Below, piece after piece: positions 7,145 to 12,273 of a stretch of DNA of 12,273 nucleotides; position 1 is the stretch's first letter, and every line of letters begins with the position of its first letter. The translations under genes and the position numbers were made by a program. Source of the stretch: an uncultured Victivallales bacterium (lineage in GTDB: Bacteria > Verrucomicrobiota > Lentisphaeria > Victivallales > UBA1829); the NCBI GenBank assembly GCA_934644965.1, contig CAKUDG010000039.1:1-12273 (forward strand). Reading direction: 5' to 3'. The notes under the pieces were generated by a model, which saw nothing but the letters and a program-made list of their open reading frames with translations, was not told the origin of the DNA and ran no database searches.

Positions 7145-7303
7145 TGTTTTTCATCGCGGAATGCGGATTTTTCCGCAAAGAACTTTTCCGAAAGGGGAGG
7201 GGACGCCCCGTAAAAGAGGGGCGCGGCGCGGCATCAGAAGAGGTATTCATTTCCGGAGAAATAAGAGAAAATGAAAAAAATTGCGAAAAATGAATAAAAC
7301 TGC

Positions 7304-7331
7304 TTGCTTTCCATGGAACGGATGCTATAAT
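7304..7331 (+). promoter_or_regulatory. Distal promoter P1 of the cyclase-fold gene
   Basis: TTGCTT (7304-7309), 16-nt spacer, perfect TATAAT (7326-7331). Predicted start near 7338, giving a leader of about 146 nt before the ATG at 7484. Confidence 0.65.
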
Positions 7332-7339
7332 GTAGTGTC

Positions 7340-7426
7340 ATGAAAGTGGAGGAAGTGTGGAAAGGCTGCATGGATTTTGCTTCTGACAGAGAAGAGAAAA
7401 GACATAACAATGTCATAACAATGTAA
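7340..7426 (+). CDS. Possible 28-aa leader peptide ORF
   Basis: ATG at 7340 to TAA at 7424-7426, beginning MKVEEVWKGCMDFASDREEK. There is no room for a Shine-Dalgarno site if transcription starts near 7338, so it would have to be translated leaderless. There is no family similarity and no run of one amino acid as in attenuation peptides. Its last codons are made by the 11-bp tandem repeat. It may be chance; it is recorded because it fills the leader between the promoter and the main gene. Confidence 0.2.
   Translation: MKVEEVWKGCMDFASDREEKRHNNVITM
7403..7424 (+). repeat. Perfect tandem 11-bp repeat CATAACAATGT x2
   Basis: CATAACAATGT occurs twice head to tail with no mismatch (7403-7413 and 7414-7424), between the two promoter candidates of the cyclase-fold gene. 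It could be a regulator's paired binding site on one helical face (11 bp is about one turn) or a replication-slippage duplication. Confidence 0.9.
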
Positions 7427-7434
7427 TTAAAGAG

Positions 7435-7462
7435 TTGTTGAAGAATTTATTGAAATTATACA
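7435..7462 (+). promoter_or_regulatory. Proximal promoter candidate P2 of the cyclase-fold gene
   Basis: TTGTTG (7435-7440), 16-nt spacer, TATACA (7457-7462). Start would be near 7469, directly before the ribosome-binding site GGAGG (7471-7475), leaving a very short leader. Weaker case than P1. Confidence 0.35.
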
Positions 7463-7483
7463 ATTCACCCGGAGGAAAATCTC

Positions 7484-9199
7484 ATGTCTGATGAAATGTA
7501 TGAACCCAATGAGGCGACTGTCACGCAGGAGGAAATTCTGCCAAGTTATCTTCATGAGGAAAAGATAACGTGGAAGGACATCTGCAACCATCTGACCGGT
7601 CCGATCATCTCGCTTGTCATCCACATTATAGCGCTGGCTGTTCTGGGGACGGTGATTCTGTCTTCCTCGGAACCTCAGCGGGAGGAGCTTCAGGTGGAGG
7701 TGAAGAATGTGGACATTACGGAACTTCCCGAACCTCCGCCCGAACAGGTGCAGCCGGAAGAGGTGGTGACCGAGTTTGCGGATGTGGAAGTGGAGCGTCC
7801 GACTGTTTCGACGGATATTGCGAATGTGGAGGTGACGGAAAACATCAGTGTTTCCAACACGATTGCGGATGTGGTCGATATGCCGGACACGATTTCCGTC
7901 AAGGTCAACAATTCTGCTTTGAAGCTGACGGGAGTGTATGCGTCCCGAACCTATTCCGGGCGGAAGACATCGCTGAAGCAATACGGGGGGGGCGGCACGG
8001 AGCCGGCCGTGAACAAGGCTTTGATCTGGCTTGCGAAAGTGCAGAACGAGGATGGTTCCTGGGGAACACCCAAGTCCAAGGACAATCAGCCAGCGCTGAC
8101 GGCGGTTGCGACTCTTGCATTTCTGGCGCGCGGAGAAACGCCGCAGTCTGCTGAACACGGGGACACGGTTCTGAAGGCTCTGAAGAAGCTGGTGAGTTAC
8201 GTGGATACGATGAGAACTCCGACCAGTGTGATTGCCAGCGGCGGCAATGGGTATGCCCATGCGATGGTAGCCTATGCGGTTTCGGAAGGCTATGCACTGA
8301 CAAAAATTCCCATGCTTGAAAGAGCTATGAATAAAATCATCTACTCCATTGTCCAGGGGCAGAACGATCTTGGCGGATTCGACTACAACTTCGGGAAAAA
8401 CCTGACGAAAGTGGATCCGAAGACTGGGAAAGTTCCCAACGGTTTCAGAGTGGGCGATCCCCGCTGTGACCTTTCCGTCGGCGGCTGGAACTATCAGGCG
8501 ATGAAAGCCGCCTTTTCCGCCGGCTGCACGGTGGAAGGTCTGGAACATGCCATTGACAAGGCGGTGGAATGCATTCAGAAAATCAATGTGGGGAGAAACG
8601 GATCATTCTGCTATACCAATTCGCGGGGAGATCTTGGCGGAACGGCATCCATGACATCTGTCGGAACTCTCTGCCTGCAGCTGATGGGTGCGGGCCGCAG
8701 TTCTGAAGCGAGAAACGGGATGAAATGGATTGAAAACATGAAGGTCGGCAGAGATCAGGAAACACTGAAGATGGACTGGAAAAATCCGCCTTCTGGATCC
8801 ATGCCTCTTTATACCTGGTATTACATGACTCAGGCGATTTTCCAGGGGACAGGGGGAAAAGGCCGTACCTGGACCGCATGGAACAGATCGTTCAAATCCG
8901 TGCTTCAGAAGGAGCAGGACAGAGAAGGTTTCTGGCGTTCTCCGCATGACAAATACCGGAAGAATCCCAGCGGATTTGAAAGTGGTGCGCCTCCGGTTCT
9001 TGATACCAAGACCGGGAAAATGATGGGCGGGGGGACCTGGACGGATCTCGGATGCAAAGTCTGGTCCACGAGCATGTGTACGCTGATGCTTGAAGTGTAT
9101 TATCGCTTCCTGCCCACCTTCAAGGTGACTGAACATGAGGGCGGAGGAAGTGCCTCGCAGAATGACGTCATGGAAAGTTTTGACGACCTGACACTCTGA
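7484..9199 (+). CDS. Membrane-anchored terpenoid cyclase-fold (prenyltransferase/squalene oxidase repeat) protein
   Basis: The protein is 571 aa; the start has GGAGG 8 bases upstream. Residues 1-38 are cytoplasmic and acidic, followed by one transmembrane helix at 41-60 (IISLVIHIIALAVLGTVILS). Next comes a TonB-like linker with LPEPPPEQVQPEEVV (81-95) and three degenerate 14-15-residue repeats (TEFADV, TDIANV, NTIADV at 96-130). The rest (about 170-545) is an alpha-alpha barrel of the squalene cyclase/prenyltransferase repeat type, with QW-like motifs ALIWLAKVQNEDGSWG (179-194), QGQNDLGGFDY (291-301), SVGGWNYQAMKAAF (331-344), QKEQDREGFW (475-484) and WTDLGCKVWSTSMCTLMLEV (519-538). The DxDDTA acid motif of true squalene-hopene cyclases is not seen, so cyclase activity is doubtful. 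Such proteins recur in Planctomycetota, Verrucomicrobiota and Lentisphaerota without known function. Topology suggests an envelope or periplasmic role. It is a monocistronic gene with its own promoter and terminator. Confidence 0.85.
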   Translation: MSDEMYEPNEATVTQEEILPSYLHEEKITWKDICNHLTGPIISLVIHIIALAVLGTVILSSSEPQREELQVEVKNVDITELPEPPPEQVQPEEVVTEFADVEVERPTVSTDIANVEVTENISVSNTIADVVDMPDTISVKVNNSALKLTGVYASRTYSGRKTSLKQYGGGGTEPAVNKALIWLAKVQNEDGSWGTPKSKDNQPALTAVATLAFLARGETPQSAEHGDTVLKALKKLVSYVDTMRTPTSVIASGGNGYAHAMVAYAVSEGYALTKIPMLERAMNKIIYSIVQGQNDLGGFDYNFGKNLTKVDPKTGKVPNGFRVGDPRCDLSVGGWNYQAMKAAFSAGCTVEGLEHAIDKAVECIQKINVGRNGSFCYTNSRGDLGGTASMTSVGTLCLQLMGAGRSSEARNGMKWIENMKVGRDQETLKMDWKNPPSGSMPLYTWYYMTQAIFQGTGGKGRTWTAWNRSFKSVLQKEQDREGFWRSPHDKYRKNPSGFESGAPPVLDTKTGKMMGGGTWTDLGCKVWSTSMCTLMLEVYYRFLPTFKVTEHEGGGSASQNDVMESFDDLTL

Positions 9200-9254
9200 T
9201 TCTGATCCCATCGGAAGGAAGACTGGGGACTTTCTTCAGCAGAGATGATAGAAC

Positions 9255-9295
9255 ACACCGTCCGGGCATGAGAGATGTCCGGATGGTGTTTTTTT
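9255..9295 (+). terminator. Strong intrinsic terminator of the cyclase-fold gene
   Basis: ACACCGTCCGGGCAT (9255-9269) pairs with ATGTCCGGATGGTGT (9275-9289) over 15 positions, two of them G-U, around loop GAGAG, followed by TTTTTTT (9289-9295). It lies 55 bases after the stop codon and marks the right border of the well-organised part of the window. Confidence 0.93.
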
Positions 9296-9297
9296 CC

Positions 9298-10163
9298 TAT
9301 TGCTCTAGCATAATGAAAGACCGCACTCCGCATCAAACATCAAAGTATTTCGCCAGGCAACCGACGGTTGGACTTCGGTCCGGCTCTTTTTCAAAAAGTG
9401 ACGTCAGAGAAGAGATTCGCGGAGAGCACGCCACGCCTGACAGGCGGTCAGAATTCAAAGTCGTGCAGGAGGTTCTCTAGAATGAAGCCAGATGGGTGGA
9501 GCTGGGAAAAAAAGGGGGGGGGATGGATATGATGACCTATGCCGCTTTCTCCTTCCTTCAAGAGGCCTTTGTATTTTCCTTTGTCTGCCTTTTTCCTTTT
9601 TTTTCAGCAGTATTTCTTCCCATTTCACCGTATGGCGATTTGACAAGGCTGGGAAAGGGATTTTGAATTGGAGGGGATTGTGCATAACAATCCTTTTTTC
9701 ATTCGATCAAATCAGCTGAAAACTTGTCATAGCTAAATATCCCAATCATGAAACAAGCGGGAGAGGAATATGGAGGAAGTAAAAAAGCTTTGCATTTTTC
9801 CTGATGATTACGGTATGTCAAGACGCTGTTTTTCTTCTTGCGTGATCTTGCAGAATGAGCTTTCTGCGTATCTCACATCGGCGGAGTGGGAGAGAGTTTT
9901 AAAAAACCGATCTAAAGCCAAAAACTTGAAAATTCTGTTTTCCACAGTTTTCTGTTCCAGGCCTTGAAACATGCTTCTGCTGTGGATATAGAAAAGATGG
10001 CTTGAAAACTTCTCTGAGGGGGCTGAACAATCATGAATGAAGGGGAAGAACAGGAAGTTGTCAGTGTATCTGCCAAGAGGGGAGCCTCCTTTTTTTCTCA
10101 AAGATTTCTGTGGAACAGGGGTAAGGAGGTGGCGTTTTCTATGACATTCTCCATGGGAATGAG
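9298..10163. other. About 860 bases without a recognisable gene
   Basis: Open frames of 60-100 codons occur on both strands, but none looks like a known family and their translations are biased by T/C-rich runs. The best small candidate on start context is the frame 9770-9967 (65 aa, MEEVKKLCIFPDDYG...), preceded by GAGAGG, but it has no other support. A UUCG hairpin with a T-run is at 9368-9391. The base composition is more AT-rich and more uneven than to the left, which fits decayed accessory DNA. Confidence 0.6.
9368..9391 (+). terminator. Small UUCG-loop hairpin with T-run
   Basis: TTGGAC-TTCG-GTCCGG (six pairs, two G-U, stable UUCG tetraloop), then CTCTTTTT. It has terminator shape, but the stem is short and no gene ends immediately before it; a second terminator lies 75 bases upstream. 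Confidence 0.35.
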
Positions 10164-10196
10164 AGGGGGAGGCACATGCGAAATGCGCCTCTCCCT
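10164..10196. repeat. 33-bp imperfect inverted repeat
   Basis: AGGGGGAGGCACAT (10164-10177) can pair with ATGCGCCTCTCCCT (10183-10196) around loop GCGAA: 14 positions with one A-C mismatch and one G-U. CCCTAGGG follows directly. No T-run follows in either direction, so it is not a standard intrinsic terminator. It sits just outside the likely right end of the IS3-type remnant (GGGTGGACAATTTTTATT at 10198-10215 resembles an IS3-type terminal repeat) and may be a repetitive palindromic element or an insertion target. Confidence 0.6.
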
Positions 10197-10269
10197 AGGG
10201 TGGACAATTTTTATTACGAGACTGGAGTAAAGATCCTTGCTTTTTACTGATCCCATTGTTTGCCGATTA

Positions 10270-10575
10270 CAAGGTCTGAAATAGGCTTCATCAGGCGTCC
10301 GATATTTGAGCGCCGAATGAATCCGTCTGAAGTTGTAAAAATTCACATAATGCTGACCCTGAAGCGGAGCTTCGGCAAGCGGATTTTCTCTTTGAATGCT
10401 GTGATGACCTCAAATTTCAACGCCCGGCAGGAACGCTCTATTTTCTGCATGATCCGAACAGCACCCTCGCCCGTCCATACTGATTTGAATATCATGTGGT
10501 CGGAGTTCCGCCACAAACTCCGAACTGGTGAATTGACTTCCTTGATGATCCGAGTGAAATGTATCGGCAGCAAAT
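10270..10575 (-). pseudogene. C-terminal remnant of an IS3-type DDE transposase (OrfB)
   Basis: The integrase-core pieces are clear but broken. One frame gives FHSDHQGSQFTSSEFVAEL (10503-10559; the HSDxGSQ second catalytic Asp) followed by ISMDGRG. The next conserved block, IERSCRALKFE (compare IERLWRSLKYE, catalytic Glu), is in another frame near 10410-10445. Then the first frame resumes with VNFYNFRRIHSALKYRTPDE and AYF (10278-10350), the classic IS3/IS150-group C-terminus. Two compensating indels and an in-frame stop therefore disrupt the gene. The N-terminal half, with the DIT-type first Asp, is missing upstream. Downstream, GGGTGGACAATTTTTATT at 10198-10215 may be the right terminal repeat. 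The element cannot encode a working transposase. Confidence 0.85.
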
Positions 10576-10717
10576 AAGCAGTTTATTCAATTCGGGCAAG
10601 CTCCTTTTCGAGCTCCTTTTGGAGTTCTGCCACTAGGTCTTCGGTCGTCTTCCCGGCGCCAGACTGCGTGCCCGGGGTATCCGTGTGAGAAAATGGATCT
10701 GGCAGAAAGTTCGGAAT
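10576..10717 (-). other. Junction sequence between the transposase and radical SAM remnants
   Basis: On the minus strand, in frame with the radical SAM remnant past its TGA, this reads on to a TAA and ends in VAELQKELEKELARIE, a Glu/Lys/Leu heptad-like helix. It could be the end of an IS3-type OrfA coiled coil or the read-through tail of the neighbour. A near-duplication AAAAGGAGCTC / AAAAGGAGCTT is embedded in it. I cannot decide its origin. Confidence 0.3.
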
Positions 10718-11155
10718 TCACTGATTTTTCATGGTCTTCAGATACATCATAGTATGGAGCGCAATTCCATTTGCTCCGAGTCCGGCGAGTTTCAACGGCA
10801 ATTGCGCAATCTCTTTTAGATTGGAATCAGAGATTGTGGTCAGGAAGATCAGCCAGCCCTGACGCAGAAAATTGAACCGGTCAAGATTGGAGCAGGCGTA
10901 CAAGTGATCGAAGACACCTGCTCCGCGCACGGCGTCGTGGACGTTGCGCAGGCCGTCGACCGAAATATGAATACGGTCAACATGTTCCGCCACCGCTTCC
11001 AGATGCCGGTTCAACAGAGTCCCGTTGGTGACAATGGCGACGGCGTGGCCCTGTCGGTGAAGCTCTGCCGCCAGGTGGTCCAATACCCGGTAAAACGCCC
11101 GGGAGGCTGCGTGTCGGTCATGCCGGACCAATGCCGTAAAGTTCATGCAGTCCAT
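10718..11155 (-). pseudogene. Radical SAM protein fragment lacking the cluster-binding motif
   Basis: The open frame is 145 aa. Recognisable radical SAM core elements are FYRVLDHLAAELHRQGHAVA then IVTNGTLL (21-48, compare the LIxxLRxxGxxVxLVTNGTLL beta-alpha unit), HVDRIHISVDG (58-68, the strand with IxVDG), HDAVRGAGVFDHL (73-85), FLTTISDSNLKEIAQLPLKL (104-123) and GANGIALHTMMYL (127-139). Missing are everything before this, including the CxxxCxxC [4Fe-4S] motif and the GGEP box, and any C-terminal SPASM part; family members usually exceed 300 residues. The first 13 residues overlap the 3' end of the marC gene in another frame, so homology effectively begins at the marC stop codon, as if the 5' part was deleted and the rest joined to marC. 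It is almost certainly non-functional. Confidence 0.75.
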
Positions 11156-11726
11156 GCACCAGCATTCCCACTGCGATGGCGGTCAGCAGCAATCCCATCA
11201 GGGCTTCCAGCGCATTCAGGGCCCGGTGCCCCAGCAGGCGGGCCAGCTGCCGGCCGCCCAGCAGGATCAGCGTTCCGGCCAGCCAGGAGAGCAGCAGAGC
11301 CGGAAGCAGATTCGACAGGGTCGCGTGCGGACTGCTGCCGAGGACAGTGGTCAGCATGGCCATGAGTCCCGGTCCACAGATCAGAGGAACCGCCAGGGGG
11401 AAGAAAAACGGTTCCGAATCGGAGACGAAAACATCTGTGCCTGCGAATTTTGCAAAGACCATTTTGATGCCGATCAGCAGCAGAATCAGACCGCCAGCCA
11501 GGTGAATTTCCCCGCTGGAAAGGTCCAGCACCAGCAGCAGCCATTTTCCGCCAATGATCCACAGGCACATGGCGATCAGAGCCATAACGGACTCGCGCAA
11601 AACAATCCGGCTGTATCGTTTTTCCGGGAATTGGCCGGTGATGGCGATAAACAGCGGCAGATTGCCGAATGGATCCATTAACAGAAAAAACAGTACGGAA
11701 CACGACAGGATAAAAGTATAATCCAC
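11118..11726 (-). CDS. marC: MarC family (UPF0056) integral membrane protein
   Basis: The protein is 202 aa, the usual size for MarC/YhgN/YchE proteins, so it appears intact. Six hydrophobic helices can be seen, at about 3-18, 46-69, 73-92, 108-128, 136-157 and 170-190. The two family signatures are present: MDPFGNLPLFIAITG (17-31) in the first half and FPLAVPLICGPGLMAM (109-124) at the matching place of the second half, consistent with an inverted-repeat transporter-like fold. HLAGGLILLLIGIKM (75-89) is also typical. The start is GTG (11724-11726) with AAGGTGA six bases upstream. Biochemical function is unknown; the early link to multiple antibiotic resistance was withdrawn. The symbol denotes family only. 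It lies between two opposed IS3-type remnants and directly abuts a truncated radical SAM gene, so it may be part of transferred or rearranged DNA. Confidence 0.88.
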   Translation of the reverse strand: MDYTFILSCSVLFFLLMDPFGNLPLFIAITGQFPEKRYSRIVLRESVMALIAMCLWIIGGKWLLLVLDLSSGEIHLAGGLILLLIGIKMVFAKFAGTDVFVSDSEPFFFPLAVPLICGPGLMAMLTTVLGSSPHATLSNLLPALLLSWLAGTLILLGGRQLARLLGHRALNALEALMGLLLTAIAVGMLVHGLHELYGIGPA

Positions 11727-11826
11727 GGTTTCACCTTGGTGGTACGAACCGTTCCGGACTGAAACGATTACTGCTCAGTTCGTTTTCTTTGGCCGGAACA
11801 GAGAATTTTCATTTCAAAAGCTGGAA

Positions 11827-11856
11827 TTGCCCGCAAACTTTTAATTACTATATACT
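11827..11856 (+). promoter_or_regulatory. Weak promoter candidate before the plus-strand integrase remnant
   Basis: TTGCCC (11827-11832), 18-nt spacer, TATACT (11851-11856) in an AT-rich stretch. It points to the right, away from marC. Only partial consensus. Confidence 0.25.
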
Positions 11857-11869
11857 TTGCACCGGATGA

Positions 11870-12202
11870 TTGCAAGTGCTGGCTGCCGGTTTTTCCCTCC
11901 CCGGAAATGGATCAATACTGGTTTTTCAAAACGGGGGGTGCTTCATGTGGAAGCATCATGACGGAAGCGCCGAAACGGGGCCGAAATGTGGGGCTAGCGA
12001 TATTATTCATGTCCAAGTCATATCGAAGAGAAGCAGCATAGTATTTTGTGTCATTAATAATCTGTATGCCGGGATGCTTGTTGCACATAAAGTTTCTGCA
12101 GCTGCTGGTGCCGCCTTTATACAAGAGATGTCTGATGCTGTATTTGAAATGCGCGGCCGTCCTGAAGGATTAATTTCCTATTCTGATCCAGGGTTGCAAT
12201 AA
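11870..12202 (+). pseudogene. IS3-type integrase core fragment (central part)
   Basis: The open frame is 110 codons from a TTG to TAA. Residues about 42-109 follow the rve integrase-core pattern: ASDIIHVQVI (compare W-x-TDITYI, first catalytic Asp), SSIVFCVINNLYAGMLVAHK (55-74, compare LxxVIDLYSRxIVGW), AFIQEMSDAVFEMRGRPEGL (82-101) and ISYSDPGLQ (102-110, compare IHHSDRGSQ, second Asp). The frame stops right after that motif; the Glu-containing part and C-terminus are absent, as is the N-terminal HTH part. The residues before about 40 resemble nothing. It lies in the opposite orientation to the transposase remnant at 10270-10575, which begins at the same HSD-type motif. It is a remnant, not a functional transposase. 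Confidence 0.65.
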
Positions 12203-12246
12203 GCAAAGTTGCATAAATTTATATTGTAATATTGAAAAGGTGTGGT

Positions 12247-12273
12247 ATGTTATCTGTAACTCCAACAGAAGAG
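12247..12273 (+). CDS. Possible gene start, cut by the window edge
   Basis: ATG at 12247 opens MLSVTPTEE up to the end of the window, with AAGGTG five bases upstream and an AT-rich stretch (12205-12236) before it that could hold a promoter. Nine residues are too few to name a family. Confidence 0.35.

Larger units (their letters stand above)
7056..7483. other. Divergent intergenic region
   Basis: This 428-base region separates the minus-strand flavin reductase operon from the plus-strand cyclase-fold gene. It contains one minus promoter, two plus promoter candidates, a GC hairpin CGCCCC-GTAAAAGA-GGGGCG (7205-7224), a 28-codon leaderless open frame (7340-7426) and an 11-bp tandem repeat (7403-7424). 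The hairpin is upstream of the minus promoter's start, so it is not in that mRNA. Confidence 0.6.

Noticed and set aside
7056..7250. N-terminal extension of the flavin reductase-like frame to 7250
   Set aside because: A 17-spaced TTGAAA/TATTTT promoter lies inside it and a better SD precedes the ATG at 7055.
7403..7424. CRISPR-like array
   Set aside because: Only two 11-bp units with no spacer and no cas genes; it is a simple tandem duplication.
7427..8548. 373-codon minus-strand open frame with His/Arg-rich translation
   Set aside because: It is antisense to the cyclase-fold gene, which has SD, motifs and terminator; the His/Arg-rich composition is typical of a shadow frame.
11145..11681. 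178-codon plus-strand Gln/His-rich frame
   Set aside because: It is antisense to marC; Gln runs come from Leu CTG codons on the other strand.

Overview
Organism: the protein set points to a moderately GC-rich anaerobe-type bacterium of the PVC superphylum, with Lentisphaerota/Victivallales as the best guess. The signs are a membrane-anchored squalene-cyclase-fold protein with a TonB-like N-terminus, a GYF_2+RDD membrane protein, an RdgC-domain protein outside Proteobacteria, and a 29-residue COX24/mS38-like basic protein. This placement is inferred from family distribution as I remember it, not from a search.

Layout. The left three quarters (1 to about 9300) look like ordinary chromosome. 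They hold a tRNA-Pro(UGG) with its own promoter and terminator (minus strand), an RdgC-like protein (minus), a 458-bp gap, an exported TPR protein with a tiny basic protein gene just upstream (minus), then a minus-strand cluster of flavin reductase-like protein, SixA-like phosphohistidine phosphatase and GYF_2/RDD membrane protein. The flavin reductase and sixA genes overlap by one base (TAATG). A well-formed promoter lies upstream of the cluster. The only large plus-strand gene, the terpenoid-cyclase-fold protein, is driven from a 146-nt leader with two candidate promoters and a perfect tandem 11-bp repeat, and ends in a strong intrinsic terminator at about 9255-9295.

The right quarter (about 9300-12273) is different. 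It holds about 860 bp with no recognisable gene, a strong hairpin, a frameshifted C-terminal piece of an IS3-type DDE transposase (minus), a radical SAM fragment lacking its Cys motif, an intact marC-type membrane protein gene, a second, plus-strand piece of an IS3-type integrase core, and the first nine codons of a possible gene at the right edge. This looks like a decayed mobile-element zone in which marC is the only clearly intact gene.

How the genes may work together: flavin reductase, SixA and possibly the RDD protein are likely co-transcribed. The COX24-like gene and the TPR gene may share a promoter. No CRISPR, rRNA, defence island or biosynthetic cluster is visible, and I see no convincing new multi-gene system. 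The most unusual single items are the TonB-like/cyclase-fold protein with its leader, the RDD domain carrying a large insert, and the tiny COX24-like gene.
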